DNA of 45,273 nt from DATKKG01 sp035543015 (lineage in GTDB: Archaea > Thermoproteota > Nitrososphaeria > Conexivisphaerales > DTJL01): assembly GCA_035543015.1 (NCBI GenBank), contig DATKKG010000080.1:1-45273 (forward strand), written 5' to 3'. The first letter of the stretch is position 1; every line of letters begins with the position of its first letter. The translations under genes and the position numbers were made by a program. Shown in pieces: positions 24,372 through 32,476 of the stretch. The notes beneath the pieces are model-generated. The model worked only from the letters and a program-made list of their open reading frames with translations, ran no database searches and was not told the origin of the DNA.

Positions 24372-25262
24372 TCATCGGGCGTGCGAGGGGGGCGCAAGGC
24401 ACTGGCGGAAGCCCGTGGCGTGCATGGTTATCGCCCATTTGGTGAGCTCGTCGCCCGGTATCCAGCTGTAGGAGGGGTCGGACCGGATGATGTCGTCGAC
24501 CACCTCGCTTATCCCCAGCCGATCCGGCTCACCTCGGAGGAGGTCGTACCAGGACCGGTAGGTCTTCTTGTTCAGCTCGAAGAGTCGTGCCGGGTCCAGC
24601 TGAGGCCCGTAGTGCGGGATGAGGAGGCGGCGTGGCGACTGAGACCTGAGCGACTCTATGGTCCCCATCGACTCCTCGTACCGGAACGAAGGGAGGGGGC
24701 TGGCCGGCCAGAGGGTGTCCCTTTCGCGGACGTACATGCCGACGGCGTCGCCCGTAAAGAGCGTCCTGCTGTCCGTCTCCAGGAGAGACATGTGGAAGGG
24801 CGAGTGACCGGGCGTGTAGATGACCTTCAGCCTGCGGCTCCCGACCGCAAAGGTCTCCCCGTCGGAGACCTCCTGGATCCTGCCCGCCGGCAGGGGCCTG
24901 ATTTCGCCCCAGAGGCGGTAGAAAGGCCCGAGTACCATCTCGGCGCCCTGCGAAAGCCTCTTCGGGTCGGCGAGGTGCTTCCCGCCTCCCCTGTAGACCA
25001 TGACCTTCGCGTTGGGCAGGCTCTCCATCATCTTCCATGCGCCGCCGGCGTGGTCGAGGTGGACATGCGTCACGAACAACCTCTTCACCGATTCCAGCCG
25101 GACCCCCGCGCCCTTGATGAGGGCGATCGTCTCCTCGGCCGTGTTGGAGGGTCCCGGCTCGACGAGGGCGAAGTCATCGCCTTCGCCCACGAGGTAGGTG
25201 GAGATGATCTGAGGGTTCCCTACAGTCCCAAGGAAGTACACGCCTTCGGCGAGCCTCTCCAT
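24372..25262 (-). CDS. Metallo-beta-lactamase-fold hydrolase
   Basis: A binuclear zinc hydrolase fold, 296 aa. The HxHxDH motif is VTHVHLDHAGG. A further metal histidine is in YTPGHSPFHMSL, the bridging Asp is in LFTGDAVGMY, and the last His is in LIPHYGP. Family members include glyoxalase II-like thioesterases and lactonases; the substrate here is unknown. I chose ATG 25262, since a TATA box (GGTATATC, minus strand, about 25297-25290) lies about 31 nt upstream; a TTG at 25280 falls inside the predicted promoter-proximal region. It is divergent from elp3. Confidence 0.87.
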   Translation of the reverse strand: MERLAEGVYFLGTVGNPQIISTYLVGEGDDFALVEPGPSNTAEETIALIKGAGVRLESVKRLFVTHVHLDHAGGAWKMMESLPNAKVMVYRGGGKHLADPKRLSQGAEMVLGPFYRLWGEIRPLPAGRIQEVSDGETFAVGSRRLKVIYTPGHSPFHMSLLETDSRTLFTGDAVGMYVRERDTLWPASPLPSFRYEESMGTIESLRSQSPRRLLIPHYGPQLDPARLFELNKKTYRSWYDLLRGEPDRLGISEVVDDIIRSDPSYSWIPGDELTKWAITMHATGFRQCLAPPSHAR

Positions 25263-25288
25263 TCCCTGCTGGGTTCCCAAAGGGGGCG

Positions 25289-25331
25289 AGATATACCTTC
25301 TTCAGATTGCCTCAGGGGAGGTTCAAATAAC
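25289..25331. promoter_or_regulatory. Divergent TATA boxes of MBL hydrolase and elp3
   Basis: The minus-strand GGTATATC (25297-25290) serves the MBL gene and the plus-strand TTCAAATAAC (25322-25331) serves elp3. Each lies about 28-31 nt from its start codon, so both transcripts should be leaderless or nearly so. The elp3 TTG at 25355 follows a GGAGG too closely for it to act as a ribosome-binding site. Confidence 0.55.
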
Positions 25332-25354
25332 CCGGCGCCCCTCAGGCAGGAGGC

Positions 25355-26950
25355 TTGGCTTCGGACGAAAGGGTGGACAGAGCCGCCATCATGGCCCTAG
25401 GAGAGCTCAGGGGCATGGTGGCCCCCACCCCGAGGGACGTGCAGGTGGCCAAGCAGCGCTCCGCCTCAAAGTGCGCCTCTCCTTTCATCCCCCGCAACTC
25501 CGACCTCCTGAGACACCTCGGGGAGGGAGACGGGCGCCTCAGGAGGCTCCTGACGATCAAGTCGACCCGCAACCTTTCGGGGGTGGCGGTGATAGCGGCC
25601 ATGTCGCGGCCCGCCCCATGCCCCCCTCAGGCCAAGTGCATATACTGCCCGGGAGGCGTCGACTTCGGCTCCCCCAAGTCGTACACGGGGAAGGAGCCTG
25701 CGGCACTGAGGGGTGCGCAGAACGAGTACGACTCCTTCAGGGAAGTGACCAACAGGATGAGGCAGCTAGAGCAGATAGGGCACAGCACCGGCAAGTCGGA
25801 GGTCATCGTCATGGGCGGGACCTTCCTCAGCTTCGACCCGGCCTATCAGGAGGGCTTCGTCAAAGGCCTCTATGACGGCCTGAACGGATCGAGGTCGGCG
25901 ACGCTGGAGAGCTCCATCACGGAGAACGAGACGGCGGCCAGGAGGTGCGTCGGACTGACGTTCGAGACCAGGCCCGACTGCATGGGGCGGAGAGAGGTCG
26001 CGCTCCTCCTCAGGTACGGAGCCACCCGGGTCGAGATCGGGGTTCAGAGCCTGGACGACGGCGTCCTGCGCTACGTCAACAGGGGCCACGACGTGGAAGC
26101 GACCGCGGAAGCGTTCAGGGCCGCCAAGGACGCCGGGCTCAAGGTCGTAGCCCACATGATGCCCGGGCTTCCGGGCTCTTCGATAAGATGCGACCTCGGG
26201 TCCTTCGAGAAGCTCTACGAGGACGAAAGGTTCAGGCCGGACATGCTGAAGATCTACCCCACGCTGGTCGTCGCGTCGGCCCCCCTCAGCCTTCTCTACC
26301 GGCAGGGGAAGTACGTCCCCTACACCCTGGAGGAGACGGTGGAGCTGGTCGCGAAGGTCAAGGAGATGACACCGCCCTGGGTAAGGATCATGAGGGTCCA
26401 GAGGGACGTCCCCGCATTCATGATAGAGGGAGGGGTGCGGGCAGGCAACCTCAGGGAGCTGGCGAAGGCGAAGCTGGAGGAAGGCGGCGGCAGGTGCCGC
26501 TGCATCCGGTGCCGTGAGGTCGGGATCAGGAGGGTCAAGCCGGACGAGGGGGAAGCCTTCGCGCTCGGCGTTATGAGGTACAGGGCTTCTGGCGGCGAAG
26601 AAGCTTTCATCTCGTTCGTGGACGGAGACGGCTCCCTGGCGGGGTTCCTGAGGATGAGGGTGCCCGGCGGCGGGGCCCGTCCGGGCGAGGTAGGCGAGGG
26701 CTCCGCGGTCGTCAGGGAGCTGCGCGTCTACGGGAACCTGGTGGACCTGGGAGAGAGGAGGGCCGACGGATGGCAGCACCGCGGCTTCGGTGGGAGGCTG
26801 ATGGCCGAGGCGGAGAGGATGGCAAGGGAGGAGCTCGGCCTTCGCGAGGTGCTCGTGACCAGCGCCGTCGGGACAAGGGAGTACTATGCGAAGCTGGGCT
26901 ACTCGAGGAAGGGCCCATACATGTTCAAGGAGCTGCGGGGCGCCTCCTAG
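25355..26950 (+). CDS. elp3: Elp3 tRNA uridine-34 acetyl/carboxymethyl-transferase
   Basis: Elp3 combines a radical SAM domain and a GNAT acetyltransferase domain to make the cm5U-type modification at wobble uridine 34. The cluster motif is CPPQAKCIYCPGG (C89, C95, C98), with the archaeal shortened spacing. Further blocks are VIVMGGTFLSFDPAYQ, the FETRPDC segment and TRVEIGVQSLDDGVL. A late cysteine patch, CRCIRCREVG, is the conserved zinc region. The GNAT domain (about 400-531) includes the acetyl-CoA loop QHRGFGGRLMAEAERMA and a YYAKLGYSRKGPYM end. Length (531 aa) is full. The TTG start is supported by the TATA box 28 nt upstream. Confidence 0.96.
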   Translation: MASDERVDRAAIMALGELRGMVAPTPRDVQVAKQRSASKCASPFIPRNSDLLRHLGEGDGRLRRLLTIKSTRNLSGVAVIAAMSRPAPCPPQAKCIYCPGGVDFGSPKSYTGKEPAALRGAQNEYDSFREVTNRMRQLEQIGHSTGKSEVIVMGGTFLSFDPAYQEGFVKGLYDGLNGSRSATLESSITENETAARRCVGLTFETRPDCMGRREVALLLRYGATRVEIGVQSLDDGVLRYVNRGHDVEATAEAFRAAKDAGLKVVAHMMPGLPGSSIRCDLGSFEKLYEDERFRPDMLKIYPTLVVASAPLSLLYRQGKYVPYTLEETVELVAKVKEMTPPWVRIMRVQRDVPAFMIEGGVRAGNLRELAKAKLEEGGGRCRCIRCREVGIRRVKPDEGEAFALGVMRYRASGGEEAFISFVDGDGSLAGFLRMRVPGGGARPGEVGEGSAVVRELRVYGNLVDLGERRADGWQHRGFGGRLMAEAERMAREELGLREVLVTSAVGTREYYAKLGYSRKGPYMFKELRGAS

Positions 26951-28032
26951 CTCCAGCCTTCTTCGATTCCCCTAGCGTAGACCTTCCAGTACATGTCGTT
27001 CGGAGGCGACCACCTGGATAGTCTCAGGCCGCTCTTCTTCAGGGCCGAGACCGCGCCGGGCCGGACCTCCCCAGCCTCGAAGCAGGGTATGCCCCTGGCC
27101 TCCAGCCTCTCCTTGACCGCCTCCGCCCTGGAGGGCCTGCAGGTCATGACGAGCGTACCCTCGCTCAGGGTCTCGTATGGGTTGAGCCCGAATAGGGAAC
27201 AGACCAGGGAGACGTCCCTGGGGACCGGGATCAGGCGCAGGTCCACCGCGAGGTCCCTGCCGGATGCGTGGGAAACCTCCGAAAGGGCGGCGACTATTCC
27301 CCCCTCGGTGGCATCGTGCATCGAAGTGACGCCTTCGTCCCTGATCCCGACCGAGGCCGCCACCTCGGCGTCGACCACGGTGGTGCACTGGAGCAGCCTG
27401 CGTCTGGCCTCCCGGAGGACGCCGGCGCCGAGGGCCTCCTTGACCTTGGACGGGAAGGAGCGGGCGAGGACGGCTGTGGCCTCTATGGCGGGACCCTTGG
27501 TGACCAGGATTCGGTCGCCGTCCTGGGCCATGGCCGGCGTGATGAAGTCTTCGGGACCCGCTTCCGAGAAGAAGAAAGCCCCTCCTATGATGGTCAGTCC
27601 GCAGCCGGGGTACCTTCCGGTGTGGCCGCCCACTATGGAGATACCGAGCCTCCCGCACTCTCTGCCGAAGGCCGAGAGGTACCCGGACAGCGTCTCGTCC
27701 CCCAGGTCGCCGGGGAGGTTGTAGTCGACCATGGCATACCTCGCCGGGACGCCGCTGGTGGCCATGTCGGAGGCCAGATGGTGCACGCTGAGCCAGGCCG
27801 ACGTCGCCTCGCCCAGCGACGGGATGTAGGAGACCGGGTCGGCGGTGAAGACGAGGACGCGTCCCCCCGCCAGCCTCAGCACGCCGTTGTCGAAGCCTTT
27901 CGACGGGGGGACCACCAGGTCTTCGGCCCTGGCGCCGAGGTGCCTGAAAGCAGATTCCAGGACGTCGTCGGAGGGCTTGCCGAAGGTGACTCCGCGTTTC
28001 CTCTTTGGGCCGCTATCCCGGGACAACTTCAT
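26947..28032 (-). CDS. AIR-synthase-related protein (HypE/PurM fold)
   Basis: This 361-aa ATP-binding protein belongs to the PurM/HypE/ThiL/SelD superfamily. GGRVLVFTADPVSYIPSLG (57-75) and VHHLASDMATSGVPARY (83-99) are the superfamily's first blocks. ISIVGGHTGRYPGCGLTIIG and SMHDATEGGIVAAL follow, the latter being very close to the HypE block. HypE itself ends in a cysteine that carries the cyano group; this protein ends EEGWS, so it is not a canonical HypE. The start ATG 28032 lies 5 nt after the ThiT stop, so the two form an operon with their own promoter, separate from the hydrogenase operon. The function is open. The stop shares a CTAG palindrome with elp3. Confidence 0.82.
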   Translation of the reverse strand: MKLSRDSGPKRKRGVTFGKPSDDVLESAFRHLGARAEDLVVPPSKGFDNGVLRLAGGRVLVFTADPVSYIPSLGEATSAWLSVHHLASDMATSGVPARYAMVDYNLPGDLGDETLSGYLSAFGRECGRLGISIVGGHTGRYPGCGLTIIGGAFFFSEAGPEDFITPAMAQDGDRILVTKGPAIEATAVLARSFPSKVKEALGAGVLREARRRLLQCTTVVDAEVAASVGIRDEGVTSMHDATEGGIVAALSEVSHASGRDLAVDLRLIPVPRDVSLVCSLFGLNPYETLSEGTLVMTCRPSRAEAVKERLEARGIPCFEAGEVRPGAVSALKKSGLRLSRWSPPNDMYWKVYARGIEEGWS

Positions 28033-28037
28033 CCAGC

Positions 28038-28589
28038 TCAACCGCGAGGAACCGTAAGTATGTTTCTTCTCTCCAGGACGAGGATGACCGCCGCGCTGAT
28101 GAAGAACTCGGGGATGAGGTAGCTCGCGTTGTAGACGACGGAATAGACGGGGCAGATCATCGAGGTCGTGTTGTAGCCGCAGAAGAACAGGACGCCGGCC
28201 GTGAAGTGGCAGAGGAACCTGGCGAAGATGCCGACCCCCACACCGACCACCGGCCGCTTCTTGAAGAGCCCGCAGAGCCCGAGGGCGCCGAAGGCGAGAG
28301 GATAGTCGAGCAGGAACTCGATGGGGTTGTAGTAGAAAGGCGTGATGACGAGGACTATGATGCCGAGGCAGGCGCCGGCGAAGATGCCGACCTTGGCGCC
28401 CCTCCTGAGCGAAAGGACGAATATGGGCACCATGGAGGCCAGGGTGATCGAGCCGCCCTGGGGGAACGTGAACAGGATGACGGTCGAAAGGGCGGCTGAC
28501 AGCGCCACCATCGAAAGGGTCTCCGCGAGCACGGCCGTCCGGCTCTCCCATCCCTTCCTGGCAGGCCCGGCCGCCGCAGTGCCTTGCAT
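28038..28589 (-). CDS. ThiT-like ECF transporter substrate-binding (S) component
   Basis: A membrane protein of 183 aa with about six helices. The signatures of energy-coupled thiamine transporter ThiT are visible: FPQGGSITLASMVPIFVLSLRRG, quoted here only in its first 20-odd-residue region (about 43-65), then FLLDYPLAFGALGLCG and RFLCHFTAGVLFFCGY. Thiamine uptake is therefore the best guess. No EcfT or EcfA gene is near, so it would need a shared module encoded elsewhere. ATG 28589 is chosen because the TATA box GCTTATATC (minus strand, 28620-28612) is 27 nt upstream; the open frame reaching 28676 crosses that box. Confidence 0.85.
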   Translation of the reverse strand: MQGTAAAGPARKGWESRTAVLAETLSMVALSAALSTVILFTFPQGGSITLASMVPIFVLSLRRGAKVGIFAGACLGIIVLVITPFYYNPIEFLLDYPLAFGALGLCGLFKKRPVVGVGVGIFARFLCHFTAGVLFFCGYNTTSMICPVYSVVYNASYLIPEFFISAAVILVLERRNILTVPRG

Positions 28590-28609
28590 CAGGACCACGA
28601 AGGCGCGCT

Positions 28610-28622
28610 TGGATATAAGCAG
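28610..28622 (-). promoter_or_regulatory. TATA box of the ThiT-AIR synthase operon
   Basis: CTGCTTATATCC on the minus strand is centred 27 nt before ATG 28589. It lies in the 46-nt gap after the last hydrogenase-operon gene, which shows that the ThiT pair is a separate transcription unit. Confidence 0.6.
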
Positions 28623-28635
28623 ACTAATAGATGGT

Positions 28636-29130
28636 TTATGGGCTGGCCGCGCGAGACATCTCCAGCGCCATTTCAACGGCCAGCCGCGACGCCACTCCCA
28701 CGGCCGCCTCGACCTCCGGAGATAGGCCGACTCCGACCGCGCTGACCCCCGTCCTCGGCTGGCAAGCTACTATCCTCGTCCGGATGCCTTTGGAGGACTC
28801 CAGCTCGCGGAAGACCGCGGCCGAAGGGAAGTCGTGGAGGCCGAACGTGTCGGTCGATCGCGAGTCCAGGTCGCGCAGCCCCACCTCGAACACCTCTCCG
28901 GGAGGTCGGCCTCCGTCGGCGGAGTCCACCACCACCAGGCCCTTCGGGCGCCGGTCGCCGTAGGTGACCTCGAGGAGGAAAGAGCTCAGCCCGGTCCCGA
29001 CGTCCAGAGACAGGATCGACCTGCCCAGCTTCAGGCGCCTGCAACGCCTGGCGACGGCGGGGCCGAACCCGTCGTCACCCAGCAGGATGTTCCCGCAGCC
29101 CAGGATCAGAACCTTGCCCGAGACGTCCAA
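28636..29130 (-). CDS. Hydrogenase maturation protease (M52), second copy
   Basis: A nickel-dependent endopeptidase of the HycI/HyaD/FrhD family, 164 aa. ILGCGNILLGDDGFGPAVARR is the N-terminal signature, with the nickel-binding Asp in GDDGFG; a second Asp lies in GLVVVDSADGG and a histidine in FGLHDFPSA. These proteases clip the C-terminal tail of the hydrogenase large subunit once nickel is in. It is the last gene of the hdr-mvh operon, 27 nt after the other protease. The start is TTG 29130. Its longer N-terminal block resembles FrhD-type proteases. Confidence 0.88.
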   Translation of the reverse strand: MDVSGKVLILGCGNILLGDDGFGPAVARRCRRLKLGRSILSLDVGTGLSSFLLEVTYGDRRPKGLVVVDSADGGRPPGEVFEVGLRDLDSRSTDTFGLHDFPSAAVFRELESSKGIRTRIVACQPRTGVSAVGVGLSPEVEAAVGVASRLAVEMALEMSRAASP

Positions 29131-29157
29131 CGGGGCTGCTTCTGGTGCAGGTGGTAC

Positions 29158-29628
29158 CTAAGGCTTTTCACGGAAGGCCCCCGACGCGGCCCATTCGCGG
29201 GCCAGGGAGGCGCATCTCCTCGCGGCCCTGGCAACCTCGGGAGACACCCCCTCGCGATACTCGTCGACAGGCCTTATCCTGCAGGCGAGGATCTCGACCT
29301 CCCGGGGAGCCCCACCGGTGAGGAGGCCGACGGCCTCGAGCGCCTGGGCGAGGCCCAGCCCGTGTCCAGAAAGGCCGGGCATGCCGGCGAGCCTCTCGAC
29401 TGAAAGGCGCAGCACCTCCCCCACCTTCCCGTTGGGGGTTTCGAGGGCATCTATCAGAAGGACTTCCGAATACGGCACGAGCTTGATGGAGACGTCGAGG
29501 CCTCCGCCCTCCAGCGTTAGAAGGTCGGCTCCTCTGAGGCCCTCGAGCTCCCTGGCCACCAGTATCCCGAAGGCGTCATCCCCCATTATGGGGTTGCCCA
29601 GGCAGGCGACCGCCCTTCTCTGAGGCAA
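29158..29628 (-). CDS. Hydrogenase maturation protease (M52), first copy
   Basis: This second M52 peptidase in the operon (156 aa) begins ACLGNPIMGDDAFGILVARELE. LLIDALETPNGKVGEVL carries the second Asp and LSGHGLGLAQALEAV the histidine, as expected for the nickel-sensing site. It starts at TTG 29628, 6 nt from the mvhA stop, so it most likely processes MvhA. The two proteases differ enough in sequence to be old paralogues rather than a recent duplication. Confidence 0.9.
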   Translation of the reverse strand: MPQRRAVACLGNPIMGDDAFGILVARELEGLRGADLLTLEGGGLDVSIKLVPYSEVLLIDALETPNGKVGEVLRLSVERLAGMPGLSGHGLGLAQALEAVGLLTGGAPREVEILACRIRPVDEYREGVSPEVARAARRCASLAREWAASGAFREKP

Positions 29629-29634
29629 CGGCTC

Positions 29635-31092
29635 CTATATTCCTCTGGACTCGGTCCTCAAGAGCTTTCCCGAGGAGTCGTATAGCTCGAACTTCAGCGG
29701 CAGCGCCCCCGGCAGGGCGTGCGTTCCGCAGGCCAGGCAGGGGTCGTAGGCCCTGTAAAGCATCTCCACCCGGTTGAAGACGGGCTCCGGAACCTGGGTC
29801 CCCCTGATCAGGCTCTTCGCGGCCTTCTTCACCGAGAGGCATATCCCGGAGTTGTTGTGGGTCGAGGGGACGATGAGGTTGACGAACGTCACCAGCCCCT
29901 TATCGTCGGCCTTGTAGTGGTGGATGAGCAGCCCCCTTGGGGCCTCGACCACGCCGATACCCTCTCCCGGCTTGCCGATGGGGGCTCTCGTCTCGGTCCC
30001 TCCCAGCTCGGGGTCGTCGACCAGCTCGGAGACGCGCTCCGCTGCGTAGAGGATCTCTATCACCCGAGCCCACTGGTAGGCCAGCGTCTGGTGGGCTGGG
30101 CTTCCGAGGGTCTTCCTGAAGAGCTCGAACTTCTCCTGCGCCTTCGGGGTCGTGAAGCCCTTGGTTACGTTGAACCTGGCAAGGGGCCCCACCCTGTAGA
30201 CGCCGCTGTCGTTCCCCTCCTGGAGGCCCCTCCATCCGACATTCTGCAGGTACGGGAACTTCATGTAGGTCCAGGGAAGCGAGGCCTCCTTGAAGTGATC
30301 CAGATACTCGGACGGCCTGAACTCCTCGAAGGTGGATCCGTCGGGCCTGATGACCCTTACGTCGCCGTCCAGCAGGCTCACTCGGCCGTCCTTCCCGACG
30401 AGCGAAGCGTAGTAGGACCTGTTGACGAACGCCTCCGTGTTGAAGAGGTCTATGAACTCCTTCTTGCTGGCCACGCTGTCCTCGAAGACCTTGTTCGTGA
30501 GCTCGGCGAGCTCGACGAGCTGTCGGCTCCTTTCCCTGATGGCGGCTATGTCCTCCCTGGTCAACCCCCTCGTGATGCCCCCTGGGCATCCGAATATGGG
30601 GTGTGTGGCCCTGCCGCCGGCTATGGTCAGGATCTCGGAGGCGGCCTTCCGAAGTGTCAGCACCTTGGCGCCAGTGTCCCGTCCTATCCTCCTGACCAGC
30701 TCCAGGATGTTCCTCTGAGCCCTCGGCGTATCGGGGTCCAGGAGGAGGTCCGGCGCCGCCAGGGCGTAGAAGACGGCGGAGTGATCGTGGACCATGAAGG
30801 CGTCGTAGGCCAGCTCCCTCACCTTGAGTGCGGTTGGCGGAGGCTGCGCGCTGAACAGGGCGTCGGTGGCCTTGACGGAGGCCATGTGGTGGGCCCACGG
30901 GCAGACGCCGCAGATGCGGCTGGTTATGACGGGGAGCTCCTCGGCGTTCCGGCCCAGGCAGAAGCCCTCGAAGCCCTTGAACTCGACGGTCTGGAAGAGG
31001 GCGTCCTGCACTTCGCCGTTCTCGTCCATTATGATGGCTATCTTGGCGTGCCCTTCGAGCCTGGTCGCCGGGTTGATGACCACTCTCTTCAT
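29635..31092 (-). CDS. mvhA: [NiFe] hydrogenase large subunit (MvhA/VhuA type)
   Basis: This is the catalytic subunit of a group 3 (F420-non-reducing) hydrogenase, 485 aa. The proximal nickel motif is RICGVCPWAHH (C61, C64, H68) and the distal motif is DPCLACGTH (C452, C455, H458). The 27 residues after H458 are the C-terminal tail cut off by a maturation protease. The opening NPATRLEGHAKI is the family start. It begins directly after the mvhG stop and is followed within 6 nt by a protease gene. In the Mvh-Hdr complex H2 oxidation here feeds electrons through MvhG and MvhD to HdrA. Confidence 0.96.
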   Translation of the reverse strand: MKRVVINPATRLEGHAKIAIIMDENGEVQDALFQTVEFKGFEGFCLGRNAEELPVITSRICGVCPWAHHMASVKATDALFSAQPPPTALKVRELAYDAFMVHDHSAVFYALAAPDLLLDPDTPRAQRNILELVRRIGRDTGAKVLTLRKAASEILTIAGGRATHPIFGCPGGITRGLTREDIAAIRERSRQLVELAELTNKVFEDSVASKKEFIDLFNTEAFVNRSYYASLVGKDGRVSLLDGDVRVIRPDGSTFEEFRPSEYLDHFKEASLPWTYMKFPYLQNVGWRGLQEGNDSGVYRVGPLARFNVTKGFTTPKAQEKFELFRKTLGSPAHQTLAYQWARVIEILYAAERVSELVDDPELGGTETRAPIGKPGEGIGVVEAPRGLLIHHYKADDKGLVTFVNLIVPSTHNNSGICLSVKKAAKSLIRGTQVPEPVFNRVEMLYRAYDPCLACGTHALPGALPLKFELYDSSGKLLRTESRGI

Positions 31093-32055
31093 CTATTCCA
31101 CCTTCCTCCTGCCAAGAAGGCTCCTAGGCATCGTGAAGGTGTAGAAGGAGCCCACGGTGTCGTTGAGGCTGTCGAATATGGAGGTGTAGTCTGAGTCCTT
31201 GTTCTCGTCGCTGACGGAGATGATCGAAGCAAGGGCGGACATCATCTCGGAGCCGGAATCGTCAGCGTTGGGGAGGGGCCCGAGGCAGCCCCGGCAGGGC
31301 TGGTTCTGCCCGCAGCAGACGGCGTCACAGCCGCCCCTGGTGGCCGGCCCAAGGCACACGATCCCCTGCTCGAGGAGACACTTGTTGGGGTCGGGCTGGA
31401 TCTCGTGGTAGCGATGGAGGGTCGTGATGTCCTTGTTCTCCTTGACCCTCTTGCACTCGTAGCACACGGCCCTGTTGGACGCGTAGTACGTGCCCGAAGG
31501 GATGTGCTTCCCTGAGAGGACGTCGGCGAAGAGCGACGCGACCAGCTTCAGAGGCGGCGGGCAGCCGGGCAGGTACACGTCGACGGGGACCACCTGGTCC
31601 AGCGCGTACGCCTGTTCCAGCATCTTCGGGAGCGCCCCCTCGCCCTCAAAGTTCAGGGGCTCGGACTTGTCGGACGTGGTGGGAAGCTTCTGGTAGACCT
31701 CCAGGAGTATCTTCTTCGGGCTGCCCGTGTTGATCAGGCCCGGGATGCCTCCGTAGGCGCCGCAGCTCCCGAAGGCGGCCAGGGTCTTGGCCTTGCTCCG
31801 GCAGAGGCGGGCCATCTCCAGGTTGTCCTCGTTCACGACGGCGCCGTCGAAGAGTATGAGGTCCACGCCGCCGTCCGGGACCGCTTCAAGGTCCTCGATC
31901 TTGGAGTCGATGGCAGTAGGCCAGTACACTATCTCGACCGCATCGGTGACGTCCAGGAGGCCGGCGCCCAGGTCCAAGAGCGAGTAGTCGCACCCGGAGC
32001 AGGTGGCGCCTAGGGCGATCGCGACCTTCGGCTTGGCGGCTGCCTCAGGCTTCAA
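31093..32055 (-). CDS. mvhG: [NiFe] hydrogenase small subunit (MvhG type)
   Basis: This small subunit (320 aa) holds the iron-sulfur relay. LGATCSGCDYSLLDLG is the proximal-cluster start. AFGSCGAYGGIPGL and VYLPGCPPPLKLV are the next cluster ligands. CCGQNQPCRGCLGPLPNADD near the C-terminal third marks the medial/distal cluster region; a CYECKR pair and CLLEQGIVCLGP precede it. It has no Tat signal peptide, so the enzyme is cytoplasmic, as in group 3c. TTG 32055 overlaps the mvhD end by 11 nt. Confidence 0.95.
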   Translation of the reverse strand: MKPEAAAKPKVAIALGATCSGCDYSLLDLGAGLLDVTDAVEIVYWPTAIDSKIEDLEAVPDGGVDLILFDGAVVNEDNLEMARLCRSKAKTLAAFGSCGAYGGIPGLINTGSPKKILLEVYQKLPTTSDKSEPLNFEGEGALPKMLEQAYALDQVVPVDVYLPGCPPPLKLVASLFADVLSGKHIPSGTYYASNRAVCYECKRVKENKDITTLHRYHEIQPDPNKCLLEQGIVCLGPATRGGCDAVCCGQNQPCRGCLGPLPNADDSGSEMMSALASIISVSDENKDSDYTSIFDSLNDTVGSFYTFTMPRSLLGRRKVE

Positions 32056-32476
32056 GCGGTATCTCCCTCCTCCAGTTCAGTTTCCCAAGCTCCCCGATCT
32101 CGACCGCCATCTGGTTCACCACTTCGGCGTAGCGGTTCCCTTCGCTGGCGGAGATCCACTCCAGCCTGAGCCTTCGGCCGTCGATGCCCATCTGGGTGAC
32201 GTACTTCTTCAGGAGATTGAAACGCCTTAGGGCCTTGTAGTTCCCCCTCAGGTAGTGGCAGTCCCCGGGATGGCAGCCCGCCCAGAGGACCCCGTCGGCG
32301 CCCTCCGAGAACGCCCTCAGGACCAGCTCCGGGTCCATCCTCGCGCTGCATGGTACCTTGATCGGCAGGACTTTCGGCGAATACTTCATCCTGCTGACGC
32401 CGGCCAGGTCGGCCCCGGCGTAGGAGCACCACCTGCAAAGGAAGGCCACTATCTTGACGCCCCCGTCCTCGCTCAA
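32045..32476 (-). CDS. mvhD: MvhD, [2Fe-2S] linker between hydrogenase and HdrA
   Basis: MvhD passes electrons from the hydrogenase small subunit to HdrA. The 143-aa sequence has the family blocks FLCRWCSYAGAD, VPCSARMDPELV and WAGCHPGDCHYLRGN, giving the cysteines of the [2Fe-2S] site. No in-frame TGA suggests selenocysteine. TTG 32476 overlaps the hdrA stop as TTGA. Confidence 0.95.
   Translation of the reverse strand: MSEDGGVKIVAFLCRWCSYAGADLAGVSRMKYSPKVLPIKVPCSARMDPELVLRAFSEGADGVLWAGCHPGDCHYLRGNYKALRRFNLLKKYVTQMGIDGRRLRLEWISASEGNRYAEVVNQMAVEIGELGKLNWRREIPLEA

Noticed and set aside
26947..28032. Naming the AIR-synthase-like protein HypE
   Set aside because: It lacks the terminal cysteine required for cyano-group transfer and is transcribed with a vitamin transporter gene.
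29719..31194. A 491-codon open frame antisense to mvhA
   Set aside because: mvhA has all catalytic motifs on the other strand; the antisense frame shows only low-complexity composition.
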